DNA from: Staphylococcus argenteus | GTDB taxonomy: Bacteria; Bacillota; Bacilli; Staphylococcales; Staphylococcaceae | DNA: 64,000 nucleotides | Reading direction: 5' to 3' | Assembly (NCBI RefSeq): GCF_000236925.1 | Contig: NC_016941.1 | Coordinates: 2,368,566-2,432,565, forward strand | Part shown: one piece after another, positions 54,308-64,000 of the stretch | Layout: every line of letters starts with the position of its first letter | How positions within the stretch are numbered: position 1 is the first letter of the stretch | Made by a program: the position numbers and the translations under genes | Notes under the pieces: generated by a model | What the model was told of the DNA's origin: nothing | Database searches by the model: none | What the model saw: only the letters and a program-made list of their open reading frames with translations

Positions 54308-54329
54308 ATAAATACAAGGAGGGATAGAG

Positions 54330-54434
54330 ATGAAATTAGATTTACAGACTGCTCGTCGTAATTTAAATAGCCCTAACATTAAAACAAGAAAGCGTGCTTT
54401 GAAAATTATTAAACAACATAAAAGAGCGAAATAA
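54330..54434 (+). CDS. 34-aa basic peptide, putative metal homeostasis protein
   Basis: A short gene with ATG preceded by AAGGAGGGATAG, its own promoter and a terminator downstream. The product begins MKLDLQTARRNL and ends KQHKRAK; about 11 of 34 residues are Lys or Arg, with no cysteine. It is likely a single amphipathic helix. Equivalent staphylococcal peptides are annotated 'putative metal homeostasis protein'. The upstream Zur-like box supports a link to zinc. No known function. Confidence 0.8.
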   Translation: MKLDLQTARRNLNSPNIKTRKRALKIIKQHKRAK

Positions 54435-54541
54435 TTGTTTTAATTTGACTATATTGTATATCTAACTATATTTTCGAGTATCCCTAGCTCGTCAATATAT
54501 AACTCTATACTTACTATTTCCTTACATTACTTCACATATTT

Positions 54542-54588
54542 AAGAGCTGCATATACACTCACTCCTTGTGTACATGCAGCTCTTTTTT
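54542..54588. terminator. terminator after the 34-aa gene
   Basis: AAGAGCTGCA (54542-54551) pairs with TGCAGCTCTT (54575-54584), with inner TACAC/GTGTA pairing. TTTTTTAT follows on the plus strand and touches the gpmA stop codon. Confidence 0.85.
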
Positions 54589-55273
54589 ATAAGTAATATT
54601 TATCTTTAACTTCTAAGTCATCTGTTAATTCATAAACAAGCGGGGCACCTGTTTTAATTTCATAGTTGATAATATCCTCATCAGAAACATCTTCAAGATA
54701 TTTAATTAATGCACGAATAGAATTTCCGTGTGCAGAAACTAATACCGTTTGACCATCTAATAAATATTGTGAAATGTGATCAGTCCAAAATGGAATCACA
54801 CGCACTAGAGTATCTTTTAAGCTTTCTGAATATGGCATCATGCGCTTGTCTAAATGATTGTAACGACGATCAGCTAAATATGCTTCACGTTGTTCTTCAG
54901 TTTCTGCTGGTGGTTTCACATCATAAGAACGACGCCAAATGTGAACTTGTTCTTCACCGAATTCTTTCCTAGCATCATCTTTATTTAAACCTTGCAACCC
55001 ACCATAGTGACGTTCATTTAAGCGCCAACTTTTGTATACTGGAATCCATTGTTGTTTAGATTCAGTTAAAATATAATGCGTTGTATCTAAAGCACGTGTC
55101 AGTAATGATGTAAATGCTACATCAATCGCAATATTATTTTCTCTTATTTTTTCTCCTGCTCTAGTAGCTTCATTAATACCTAGTTCCGATAAATTAACAT
55201 CTTCCCATCCAGTAAATAAATTTTTAGCATTCCATTCACTTTGTCCATGACGACATAAAATTAATTTTGGCAT
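54587..55273 (-). CDS. gpmA: 2,3-bisphosphoglycerate-dependent phosphoglycerate mutase
   Basis: 228 aa glycolytic enzyme interconverting 3- and 2-phosphoglycerate. The phospho-histidine is in 'LCRHGQSEWN' (His 8), the second catalytic His in 'VLVSAHGNSIRALIKYL', and 'RLNERHYGGLQGLNK' is the dPGM signature. Full length. A GAAAGAGG site lies ahead of the ATG. It is a single gene. Confidence 0.93.
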   Translation of the reverse strand: MPKLILCRHGQSEWNAKNLFTGWEDVNLSELGINEATRAGEKIRENNIAIDVAFTSLLTRALDTTHYILTESKQQWIPVYKSWRLNERHYGGLQGLNKDDARKEFGEEQVHIWRRSYDVKPPAETEEQREAYLADRRYNHLDKRMMPYSESLKDTLVRVIPFWTDHISQYLLDGQTVLVSAHGNSIRALIKYLEDVSDEDIINYEIKTGAPLVYELTDDLEVKDKYYL

Positions 55274-55582
55274 AACTAATAACCTCTTTCCTTTTATCTT
55301 AGGATGTTATTTCAGGAAAACTGAAATGATTTAACTTTTGTTTTGCTTTAAAATCCAAAAATTAAACCGCTAGTTTATAGATATAGAATACATAAACCTT
55401 ATTCCCCATTTTCATTTATTTAATTCATAAACAAATAAATAACTTCCTATTAACAAATCATATTATACACCTTTACGATACATTTTTCTAAATATCTAAA
55501 AATATTTTTAGGTGAACCTAAATTATGTATAGATAAAAACGCTTCAGTAGATAACTTTATACCTACCAAAGCGTTAAAATAT
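55274..55582. other. 309-bp gap between the CDF gene and gpmA
   Basis: It contains the terminator at 55534-55575 and must carry the gpmA promoter. No coding frame with a ribosome site is seen. Confidence 0.4.
55534..55575 (-). terminator. terminator of the CDF gene
   Basis: AACGCTT (55538-55544) pairs with AAGCGTT (55569-55575), extended by GTAG/CTAC. TTTTTATC follows on the minus strand. Confidence 0.8.
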
Positions 55583-56449
55583 TTATAAATGATCTGGTTC
55601 AGGATGTACATAGACTGAGGATATACCTTGTTTATGTAAATGATGTTCAACTTTATCACAAATTTGATGTGCTTCTACTAATGATAAATTCGCATCTACA
55701 ACAATGGTTACATCAATAAATACGCTACTTCCATGATAGCGTCCTTTAATACTTTTAACATCTTGTACTTCATCAACTTCTAAGATATCGTTACGATACT
55801 CTTCTAATTCTGTCTCATTAAATCCATCACTTAACATAAAAATGGCTTCCTTGAAAATGCCAAAACCTGTATACACAATCAATAAACCTAAAAGTGTAGC
55901 TAAAATAATATCGACAATCGGAAATCCAATTTGAGTAAATATTAATCCAATTGCTGTACCGATACTAACTAAACTATCAGATAGATTATCTTTTGCAGCT
56001 GAATTCAAAGAACTACTTTTAGTCTTTTTAGCTAAGCGTTGATTTATAACAAAGACAGCCAACATGACAAGACCACTGATTAAACTGATAATAATTGTTA
56101 TTGCATTTGGTACAACATCATCTTCTTTAAATAGACGAGGCGCATTCTGGATAACTACTTGAATACCAACAAACATAATAACGAATGACACCAACAATGA
56201 AGATATGTTTTCAGATTTCAAATGACCATATGGATGATTTCTATCAGCAGGTTTAATAGAAATTTTCAATCCAATAATAACAGCTAAAGATACAATAATA
56301 TCTGTCATATTATTTAATGCGTCTGCCCTAACTGCTGCAGAATTAAAGACAAAACCTGTCACATATTTAACAATGGATAAGATAATATATACGGTTAAAC
56401 TTAAATAAGCACCTCTTTGCGCCAATTTAAGGTTTTCATTATGAGACAT
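55583..56449 (-). CDS. cation diffusion facilitator (CDF) metal exporter
   Basis: 288 aa with six helices and a C-terminal cytosolic ferredoxin-like domain. Metal-site signatures: 'AAVRADALNNMTDIIVS' (helix 2, D-x3-D) and 'SAAKDNLSDSLVSIG' (helix 5, D-x3-D). 'RNHPYGHLKSENIS' is the histidine-bearing loop. It exports divalent metals such as Zn2+ or Mn2+; the DNMTD/DNLSD pattern with Asn and Asp instead of the His found in zinc CDFs leaves Mn or Fe possible. AAGGTGG sets the ATG at 56449. Confidence 0.88.
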   Translation of the reverse strand: MSHNENLKLAQRGAYLSLTVYIILSIVKYVTGFVFNSAAVRADALNNMTDIIVSLAVIIGLKISIKPADRNHPYGHLKSENISSLLVSFVIMFVGIQVVIQNAPRLFKEDDVVPNAITIIISLISGLVMLAVFVINQRLAKKTKSSSLNSAAKDNLSDSLVSIGTAIGLIFTQIGFPIVDIILATLLGLLIVYTGFGIFKEAIFMLSDGFNETELEEYRNDILEVDEVQDVKSIKGRYHGSSVFIDVTIVVDANLSLVEAHQICDKVEHHLHKQGISSVYVHPEPDHL

Positions 56450-56585
56450 GCGTTGAACCACCTTGAATTAGTATAGTATTAATATTATGAATGATTCATT
56501 TTAAATTTACAACGTTTTTATTTTTTATAAATTTTTATAAAATAAAACTAATTTTTCCATTAGCATTCCCTAACAAATTTTTTTA

Positions 56586-56829
56586 GCCTTTCTGCGAAAT
56601 TTATTAGCTAGAAAGGCTTATGAATTCGTTGCGAAGCTAACGAATGTGTTCATTGATCTTCTGCAGAATTTATTTGTTAGAAAGGCGCCCAACTTCCATT
56701 GCTTGTTAACTTTCGCTTCGAAAGTTTCTATGTTGGGTCCCTATACATTCGTTGCGGAGCTAACGAATGTGTTCATTGATTTTCTGCGAATTTATTTGTT
56801 AGAAAGGCGCCCAACTTTTACTGCTTGTT
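56586..56829. repeat. 84-bp duplicated intergenic element upstream of sbi
   Basis: 56624-56707 and 56747-56829 are near-identical (about 90%). A third partial copy begins near 56586 (GCCTTTCT...AGAAAGGC hairpin, 56586-56617). Between them AACTTTCG-CTT-CGAAAGTT (56708-56726) forms a hairpin, bracketed by CCCAAC and GTTGGG arms. The text resembles the intergenic repeats scattered through S. aureus genomes. Confidence 0.75.
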
Positions 56830-56943
56830 TTAGAAACCAACTTAGCATCCTACTTATTATTTCTACTCTTTTAACACGCTGAATATTCTGAATAAAAAGC
56901 TTATTTAGTTAGTTAACACAAGTTAATCGATTAGTTAACATTA

Positions 56944-56959
56944 GTTAATAATTAGTTAA
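56944..56959 (+). promoter_or_regulatory. SaeR-type binding site of sbi
   Basis: GTTAATAATTAGTTAA fits GTTAA-N6-GTTAA exactly. Three or more further GTTAA pentamers lie within 60 bp upstream with 5- and 7-bp spacing. SaeR of the SaeRS system is known to activate sbi. Confidence 0.85.
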
Positions 56960-57011
56960 TTTCCATTTGTATGCACCTGTGATAAATTCTAAAAGCATAC
57001 AATAAATTTAA

Positions 57012-58346
<1,335 letters not shown>

Positions 58347-58418
58347 TCAGTCAAAAATATCTTCTCTAGTTTTACATCTTTATTTAAATAATTTTCGTAT
58401 TAAACTGTCCGTATATAT

Positions 58419-58456
58419 GAACCGTTGATTCTTTGTTGAATCAGCGGTTCTTTTTA
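58419..58456 (+). terminator. terminator of sbi
   Basis: GAACCG (58419-58424) pairs with CGGTTC (58445-58450), extended by TTGATTC/GAATCAG, followed by TTTTTAAT. Confidence 0.85.
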
Positions 58457-58790
58457 ATTTCAAATCGATGTCCTTTCCCCACAGCAAAATTCATGTTCCC
58501 CTATTTACTTTGTTAAATAAATATTACTTCGTTAACAAATCGTTCATCATTTAATTGAACTTTCACCACTTTATTAACATCAATCAACTATGTAAATGTC
58601 CACACTATATTATTCTAAATCTGCTATCTCCAAAATAAAATACATTCAATTTCGAAAACACGTAACAAACATTGATATTTCGCAATTTCCTTAATGATGT
58701 TCATCAATATGCTTCTAAGTATTCTAAAAGAAAAGGTCAGTTTTCAATGTTTCAAAATGTATTATCAAAATATGTTGATAGTAATTAACT

Positions 58791-58806
58791 TTTAACGAAT
58801 AGTTAA
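58791..58806 (+). promoter_or_regulatory. SaeR-type site of hlgA
   Basis: TTTAACGAATAGTTAA fits the consensus with one mismatch in the first half. It lies 18 bp before a TATATT -10, exactly as at hlgC. Confidence 0.75.
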
Positions 58807-58875
58807 TTTGATAACGCTTAACAATATATTATTCTTAAAATGAAAGAAAAAATAAATAGAAAGAAAGTGATTTCT

Positions 58876-59802
58876 ATGGTTAAAAATAAAATATTAGCAG
58901 CAACTTTATCTATAGGTTTACTTGCTCCTCTTGCCAATCCATTTATAGAAACGTCTAAAGCAGAAAATAATATCGAAGATATCGGCAAAGATGCTGAAAT
59001 AATTAAAAGAACTCAAGATGTTAGTAGCCAAAGATGGGGCGTTACTCAAAATATTCAATTCGATTTTGTCAAAGACAAGAAGTATAACAAAGATGCTTTA
59101 GTTGTAAAAATGCAAGGTTTTATTAAATCTAGAACCACTTACTCAGAACTAAAAAAATATCCTTACATTAAAAGAATGACATGGCCATTTCAATATAACA
59201 TTGGTTTGAAAACGAAAGATCCTAATGTTGACTTAATCAACTACCTTCCTAAAAATAAAGTAGAAACAACAGATGTAAGCCAAAAATTAGGCTATAACAT
59301 TGGTGGTAGTTTTCAATCAGCACCATCTATTGGTGGTAGTGGTTCATTTAATTATTCTAAAACAATTAGTTATACACAAAAAAGCTATGTAACAGAAGTG
59401 GATAGCCAAAACTCAAAAAGCGTTAAATGGGGTGTCAAAGCCAATTCATTTGCGACTGATTCAGGGCAAGTATCTGCATACGATCAATATTTGTTTGCAC
59501 AAGATCCAACAGGCCCATCAGCAAGAAACTTTTTCGTTCCGGATAATCAACTACCTCCTTTAATCCAAAGTGGCTTTAACCCTTCATTTATAACAGCACT
59601 TTCACACGAAAGAGGTAAAGGTGATACAAGTGAATTTGAGATTACTTATGGCCGAAACTTAGATGCCACATACGCTTATATATCAAGAGATCGTCTAGCT
59701 GTTGATAGAAAACATAATGCATTTCCAAATAGAAACTTTACTGTTAAATATGAAGTTAACTGGAAAACACATGAAGTCAAAGTAAAAAGCGTATCTCGTT
59801 AG
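58876..59802 (+). CDS. hlgA: gamma-hemolysin component A (S subunit)
   Basis: 308 aa secreted bi-component pore toxin. Signal peptide of about 29 residues (cleaved around SKA-ENNIED). The leukocidin beta-sandwich and stem are readable: '[29 protein letters not shown]', '[29 protein letters not shown]' (stem) and the C-terminal rim '[22 protein letters not shown]'. It pairs with HlgB to lyse leukocytes through chemokine receptors. The start is set by AGAAAGTGATTTCT. Sequence differs from canonical S. aureus HlgA at many positions. Confidence 0.92.
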   Translation: MVKNKILAATLSIGLLAPLANPFIETSKAENNIEDIGKDAEIIKRTQDVSSQRWGVTQNIQFDFVKDKKYNKDALVVKMQGFIKSRTTYSELKKYPYIKRMTWPFQYNIGLKTKDPNVDLINYLPKNKVETTDVSQKLGYNIGGSFQSAPSIGGSGSFNYSKTISYTQKSYVTEVDSQNSKSVKWGVKANSFATDSGQVSAYDQYLFAQDPTGPSARNFFVPDNQLPPLIQSGFNPSFITALSHERGKGDTSEFEITYGRNLDATYAYISRDRLAVDRKHNAFPNRNFTVKYEVNWKTHEVKVKSVSR

Positions 59803-60002
59803 TATTAAAATATATTGATATATCATTGATTACAGCAATAAATTGTTACTAAAAATTTCTAATATCATTGGTATTTCACAACAAATTACACATAACTTAC
59901 AAACCCAATAGTAAAATGTGATATTGCAGTATTTATAAGCAATTAAATGTCTTGTACATTACAGCAAAATAGCAATTTCAAAATATATGTCATTAAATAA
60001 AA

Positions 60003-60032
60003 CCCTGAGGTAATTCGTTATCTCAGGGCTTT
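60003..60032 (+). terminator. terminator of hlgA
   Basis: CCCTGAG (60003-60009) pairs with CTCAGGG (60022-60028), followed by CTTTTAAA. It lies 200 bp after the hlgA stop. Confidence 0.65.
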
Positions 60033-60462
60033 TAAATCATTTTTCACACTTCTCATTTATAACTTCCTATCAACCTCTTTCTAATTTTCTCAGAACAACA
60101 CTAATCAATTTTTCTAAAATAAAAATCAAACACTACAAAATACAAATACGTATTAACGATGAACCAATTTAAGCCAAATCCTTAAACATTTATTCTCAAG
60201 TTAATAAACATTTAACCTTTAATTGAAAATAAAAAAGAGTTAAAAAACCAAAACACTATATTTCCAAACATTAAGGTAAAAACAACTCAATATATTCGTA
60301 AAATTAATCTTGTTCAAACGTTCATAAATATCAACTAACACAAGGGTTTCACTACACTATCGATGTTAAAAACCATCATTTAAACATTTACTCAAAACGG
60401 CTATATTGACCGTTTTTCAGTTAACTAAACATAATTAAAAAAATAGTTGATATCGGTCAATT

Positions 60463-60478
60463 TTTAATGAACAGTTAA
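60463..60478 (+). promoter_or_regulatory. SaeR-type site of hlgC
   Basis: TTTAATGAACAGTTAA has the same halves as the hlgA site, with different spacer bases, 18 bp before TATATT. Confidence 0.75.
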
Positions 60479-60548
60479 TTAAAATACTGTTCAAAATATA
60501 TTATGATTTAATTAAGTTAAAGACAATTATAGAAAGAAAGTGAATTTT

Positions 60549-61487
60549 ATGATTAAAAATAAAATATTAGCTACAACTTTATCCGCAAGTTTAATTGTCC
60601 CTCTTGCCACACCGATTTTTGAAAATGCAAAAGCCGCAAACGATACCGAAGACATCGGTAAAGGTGACGTTGAAATAATTAAAAGAACTGAAGATAAAAC
60701 AAGTAATAAATGGGGTGTTACACAAAATATCCAATTTGATTTTGTTAAAGATAAGAAATATAACAAAGATGCCCTAATCCTTAAAATGCAAGGATTCATT
60801 AGTTCAAGGACAGCATATTATAACTATAAAGATACCAATCATATCAAATCAATGCGCTGGCCTTTTCAATATAATATCGGTTTGAAAACAAACGATCCTA
60901 ATGTTTCATTGATAAACTATCTTCCTAAAAACAAAGTTGAAACTACTAACGTAAGTCAAACATTAGGCTATAATATTGGCGGTAATTTCAAAACTGCCCC
61001 TTCTATTGGTGGTAGTGGTTCATTCAATTACTCAAAATCAATTAGTTATACACAACAAAATTATGTAAGTGAAGTAGAACATCAAAACTCTAAGAGTATT
61101 TTATGGGGTGTTAAAGCTAATTCATTTGCCACACCAACAGGCCAAAAATCAGCTTTTGATAAAGATTTGTTTGTAGGATATAAACCACACAGTCCAAATC
61201 CTAGAGACTATTTCCTTCCAGATAACGATTTACCACCATTAGTACAAAGTGGTTTTAATCCGTCATTTATCGCAACAGTATCTCACGAAAAAGGTTCAGG
61301 TGATACGAGTGAGTTTGAAATCACATACGGTAGAAATATGGATGTAACACATGCAATTAAGAGAGCAACACACTATAGCAACAGTTATTTAGATGGTCAT
61401 AGAATTCATAATGCATTTTTAAATAGAAATTATACTGTGAAATACGAGGTTAACTGGAAGACTCACGAAATAAAAGTGAAAGGATAG
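60549..61487 (+). CDS. hlgC: gamma-hemolysin component C (S subunit)
   Basis: 312 aa secreted pore toxin, partner of HlgB. Signal peptide ends around KAANDTED. It shares the core with HlgA: '[29 protein letters not shown]', '[25 protein letters not shown]' and '[18 protein letters not shown]'. The protein ends in EIKVKG, two residues shorter than the S. aureus sequence I recall. AGAAAGTG precedes the ATG at 60549. The HlgB gene follows 7 bp later in the same operon. Confidence 0.93.
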   Translation: MIKNKILATTLSASLIVPLATPIFENAKAANDTEDIGKGDVEIIKRTEDKTSNKWGVTQNIQFDFVKDKKYNKDALILKMQGFISSRTAYYNYKDTNHIKSMRWPFQYNIGLKTNDPNVSLINYLPKNKVETTNVSQTLGYNIGGNFKTAPSIGGSGSFNYSKSISYTQQNYVSEVEHQNSKSILWGVKANSFATPTGQKSAFDKDLFVGYKPHSPNPRDYFLPDNDLPPLVQSGFNPSFIATVSHEKGSGDTSEFEITYGRNMDVTHAIKRATHYSNSYLDGHRIHNAFLNRNYTVKYEVNWKTHEIKVKG

Positions 61488-61494
61488 AGCAAAT

Positions 61495-62472
61495 ATGAAA
61501 ATGAATAAATTAGTTAAATCATCCGTCATTACATCAATGGCATTGCTTTTACTTTCTAATTCTGCTGATGCTGTCGAAAAAATCACACCAGTTAGCGAAA
61601 AGAAAGTGGACAGCAGAGTTACTTTATACAAAACAACAGCTACATCTGACTCTGATAAATACCGTATTTCTCAAATTTTAACTTTCAATTTTATCAAAGA
61701 TAAAAATTATGATAAAGATACTTTGGTACTAAAAGCTGCTGGTAATATTAACTCTGGTTATACACCTCCAAATCCTAAAGACTATGATTTTTCAAAATTA
61801 TATTGGGGCGCAAAATACAATGTATCTATTAGTTCAGAGTCTAATGATTCAGTAAATGTAGTTGATTATGCACCTAAAAATCAAAATGAAGAATTCCAAG
61901 TTCAAAATACTTTAGGATATACATTTGGTGGTGACATTAGTATCTCAAATGGTATATCTGGCGGTCTGAATGGTAATACAGCATTTTCTGAAACAATTAC
62001 TTATAAACAAGAAAGCTATAGAACAACATTAAGTAGAAATACAAATTATAAAAATGTTGGTTGGGGTGTTGAAGCACATAAAATTATGAATAACGGATGG
62101 GGTCCTTATGGACGTGATAGTTTTGACCCAACTTATGGCAATGAAATTTTCTTAAGTGGTAGACAAAGTAGTTCAAATGCTGGTCAAAATTTCATAGCAC
62201 AACACCAAATGCCTTTATTATCAAGAAGTAACTTTAACCCAGAGTTTTTAAGTGTATTGTCACACAAACAAAATGGCGCTAAAAAATCTAAAATCAAAGT
62301 AACTTACCAACGCGAAATGGATTTATACCAAATTCGCTGGAACGGTTTCTTCTGGTCAGGCGCAAATTATAAAAACTTTAAAACTAGAACTTTCACATCA
62401 ATATATGAAGTTGATTGGGAAAATCACACAGTAAAATTATTAGACAAAAAAGAAACTGAAGTTAATAAATAA
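61495..62472 (+). CDS. hlgB: gamma-hemolysin component B (F subunit)
   Basis: 325 aa. Signal peptide of about 26 residues (ADA-VEKIT). The F-type leukocidin features are present: '[31 protein letters not shown]', '[20 protein letters not shown]', '[21 protein letters not shown]', and the rim '[20 protein letters not shown]', which binds phosphocholine. It completes pores with HlgA or HlgC. It is coupled to hlgC. Confidence 0.93.
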   Translation: MKMNKLVKSSVITSMALLLLSNSADAVEKITPVSEKKVDSRVTLYKTTATSDSDKYRISQILTFNFIKDKNYDKDTLVLKAAGNINSGYTPPNPKDYDFSKLYWGAKYNVSISSESNDSVNVVDYAPKNQNEEFQVQNTLGYTFGGDISISNGISGGLNGNTAFSETITYKQESYRTTLSRNTNYKNVGWGVEAHKIMNNGWGPYGRDSFDPTYGNEIFLSGRQSSSNAGQNFIAQHQMPLLSRSNFNPEFLSVLSHKQNGAKKSKIKVTYQREMDLYQIRWNGFFWSGANYKNFKTRTFTSIYEVDWENHTVKLLDKKETEVNK

Positions 62473-62481
62473 GTAGTAAAA

Positions 62482-62520
62482 AAACGGTCGTCCAACCTAA
62501 TTATGACGACCGTTTCTTAT
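62482..62520. terminator. bidirectional terminator hlgB/bioX
   Basis: AAACGGTCGTC (62482-62492) pairs with GACGACCGTTT (62505-62515) perfectly. Strong T-run on the minus strand, moderate on the plus. Confidence 0.88.
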
Positions 62521-62523
62521 TTG

Positions 62524-62991
62524 CTATTCTAATAATGTAGCCATTCTTTTTCTCAAAGCTAGATACAATGGAATTGCCAAAATAATTGTGAATATAATAC
62601 CAGGAATTGCGTTTAGCAATACCGCCCATACCGGTAAATTTAAAATGATTGATAACAATAGTCTAGATAATAAACTGCCCAAAACACTTGCTAAAACTAA
62701 CGAAAGTACATTTATTTTCAATAAATAAACTACTAATATTGCAATTAATCTAAAGAATACAGATATTATCACATTGATTGGATTAAACACGCCGAGCATA
62801 AGTAAAATTACACTAGATAACAATCCACCTAAAAAATATTTTTTAATTCCAAAGAAAGCTAGTATCAATAATGCCACTGGTGCAGATAATTGAAAATCCA
62901 GTCCTGGTAAAATAGAAGGTATTTTCAAAACTGCTAAAATCGTTAATATTGCTGCAATTGCACTTATTTGCGTCATATCTTTTGATGTCAT
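62524..62991 (-). CDS. bioX: membrane protein BioX, ECF-S-like component
   Basis: 155 aa with five or six helices, no cysteine, and a short charged C-terminus. The pattern resembles substrate-binding (S) components of ECF vitamin importers, including 'LDFQLSAPVALLILAFFGI' and 'AVLLNAIPGIIFTIILAIPLYL'. It is encoded 16 bp after bioW, and staphylococcal homologues are named BioX. The likely role is import of a biotin precursor, perhaps pimelate for BioW; that is inference. Confidence 0.72.
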   Translation of the reverse strand: MTSKDMTQISAIAAILTILAVLKIPSILPGLDFQLSAPVALLILAFFGIKKYFLGGLLSSVILLMLGVFNPINVIISVFFRLIAILVVYLLKINVLSLVLASVLGSLLSRLLLSIILNLPVWAVLLNAIPGIIFTIILAIPLYLALRKRMATLLE

Positions 62992-63007
62992 ATTAAAACC
63001 TCTAACA

Positions 63008-63694
63008 CTATTTATAATTAATTTGTTTTGGTGTACTTTCTAAAAATGATATGTAACTGTTCAAAACAAGATCATCATCAACAAAAATTATTCTGCCGCC
63101 ATGTCTCGTATTAGCTTTCTTAATATTAAACAATCTATGATAGCCCAGTGCTCCTGTCGCAAAGTAGCCTGTCGTATACGTTAAGTCATCAGAGACACAA
63201 AGCTCCCCTTTTACATATGGCTTCGAGTTTATACATGAAGCGATAGCTAGAGCATCCTTCACTCTTTCACTCAAATCAGCTTTATTATTTATATCTTCAA
63301 ACGAAAAATTTGTCACCCTTATCCCTCTATCACCAGCTGAATCTAAACGTTCCCCTGATGTCGCTGATATAATGATAGCACCAGTGTACACAATGCCATC
63401 CTCAATATAAGCCATTCCTTGTTTCAGCGCATATTCAGAAATACCACATTCCAATATTAAATTTTGAAGATTCGATTTATCATTTTCAATAATAGACAAT
63501 GCTTTTATTTGTTGAATCGGTTCTATAATTTTTTGTATTTTTATATTTAGAAAATCTGGCTGGCCATTTTCGTGAAAAAATCCTTTATTATAAAATTTTT
63601 GAATGGTCTGTTCTATGTTTTCAAGTTCGCATATCGTTTCAGCACCACTAATATGAAGATTTTGATTACTAGAACGCATTTTAATACTATACAT
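63008..63694 (-). CDS. bioW: 6-carboxyhexanoate-CoA ligase BioW
   Basis: 228 aa pimeloyl-CoA synthetase: pimelate plus CoA plus ATP gives pimeloyl-CoA. Family motifs are '[14 protein letters not shown]', '[21 protein letters not shown]' and '[23 protein letters not shown]'. GAGGTG lies 6 nt before the ATG at 63694; the site overlaps the bioF stop codon, so the genes are coupled. Provides the substrate for BioF. Confidence 0.93.
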   Translation of the reverse strand: MYSIKMRSSNQNLHISGAETICELENIEQTIQKFYNKGFFHENGQPDFLNIKIQKIIEPIQQIKALSIIENDKSNLQNLILECGISEYALKQGMAYIEDGIVYTGAIIISATSGERLDSAGDRGIRVTNFSFEDINNKADLSERVKDALAIASCINSKPYVKGELCVSDDLTYTTGYFATGALGYHRLFNIKKANTRHGGRIIFVDDDLVLNSYISFLESTPKQINYK

Positions 63695-63699
63695 GACCA

Positions 63700-64000
63700 T
63701 CACCTCAATCTTCTTGCTGTATGTAATACTTTAAATAAATCATCAATGTTTTGTTCTGTATGAAAAAACGATAACGATATTCTAAGCATTGGTTTTGATA
63801 CCGTTGGATATCTTAAATAACTCACGAATATAAAATGATCCAGTAAACTTTGATATGTTTGTTGTGCCGCTTCTATGTCATCAAATTCAATAAACTTAAT
63901 TGGCGAATACGTGCTAACATGATTGATATTAATCGATGTCATCATTTGATCAAAATACTCACTTAAATATCTCAATTTATCTCGTCGATTTTTAGCATTA
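63700..64000 (-). CDS. bioF: 8-amino-7-oxononanoate synthase, C-terminal part
   Basis: The frame is open to the right edge, so the gene starts beyond the window. The visible 99 codons match the small C-terminal domain of BioF ('[46 protein letters not shown]'). The enzyme condenses pimeloyl-CoA with alanine using PLP. Assignment is supported by the neighbouring bioW. Confidence 0.82.
   Translation of the reverse strand, partial: NAKNRRDKLRYLSEYFDQMMTSININHVSTYSPIKFIEFDDIEAAQQTYQSLLDHFIFVSYLRYPTVSKPMLRISLSFFHTEQNIDDLFKVLHTARRLR

Larger units (their letters stand above)
58347..58875. other. 529-bp gap between sbi and hlgA
   Basis: AT-rich. It contains the sbi terminator (58419-58456) and the hlgA promoter with its SaeR-type site. 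No other feature is seen. Confidence 0.5.
59803..60548. other. 746-bp gap between hlgA and hlgC
   Basis: It holds a hairpin terminator (60003-60032) and the hlgC promoter with a SaeR-type site (60463-60478). The rest is AT-rich and I see nothing coding. Confidence 0.5.

Noticed and set aside
55450..55659. 69-codon frame on the minus strand near the CDF gene
   Set aside because: Overlaps the CDF gene and its terminator in another frame, no ribosome site.

Overview
The window is a 64 kb chromosomal segment of a low-GC staphylococcus of the Staphylococcus aureus complex. The evidence is the gene content and order: mqo, lldP, scrA, rsp, gltT, sarZ, narT, nreCBA-narIJHG, nirR-nirBD with a SUMT gene, nirC, adcA, yefM-yoeB, dsbA, fmhA, tcyABC, gpmA, sbi, hlgA, hlgCB and bioXWF. 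I recall this order from S. aureus chromosomes. Several proteins (HlgA, HlgC, the Sbi C-terminus, NreB) differ from my memory of the canonical S. aureus sequences by roughly 10%, so a sister species such as S. argenteus or S. schweitzeri, or a deeply divergent S. aureus, is my inference. There is no prophage, insertion sequence, tRNA, rRNA or CRISPR array in the window.

Layout. 1-12.9 kb holds the end of an ABC-2 exporter, malate:quinone oxidoreductase, an L-lactate permease with Rex-like and cre-like boxes, a teichoic-acid-type glycerophosphotransferase, a lipoprotein, two GNATs, an MDR oxidoreductase, the Fur-boxed flavin reductase IruO and a YhgE-type exporter. 13-16.8 kb holds the divergent TetR regulator, a CorA transporter, the sucrose PTS permease and a DUF1722 protein. 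16.8-18.3 kb has no protein gene and matches the position and size of the long RNA SSR42, divergent from the AraC-type regulator Rsp. 20-25.3 kb carries small stress and membrane genes, a 61-bp tandem repeat, the glutamate symporter, the redox regulator SarZ and an Hsp20.

25.4-44 kb is a nitrate/nitrite respiration island: nitrate transporter NarT; nitrate reductase NarGHJI followed directly by the NreABC oxygen/nitrate sensing system; siroheme synthesis and assimilatory-type nitrite reductase (NirR, NirBD, SUMT); and the nitrite channel NirC. Three of its promoters carry the same pair of boxes: a GGGA/TCCC palindrome (probable NreC site) beside a full or partial Rex-like site.

44-56 kb holds zinc acquisition (AdcA) and a 34-residue basic peptide that share a near-identical Zur-like operator, a YefM-YoeB toxin-antitoxin module bracketed by a 53-bp direct repeat, DsbA, FmhA, the TcyABC cystine importer, an MFS drug exporter, phosphoglycerate mutase and a CDF metal exporter. 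56-62.5 kb is the immune-evasion and leukocidin cluster (Sbi, HlgA, HlgC-HlgB), whose three promoters carry SaeR-type GTTAA repeats. The window ends in a biotin operon (bioX, bioW, bioF), cut within bioF.
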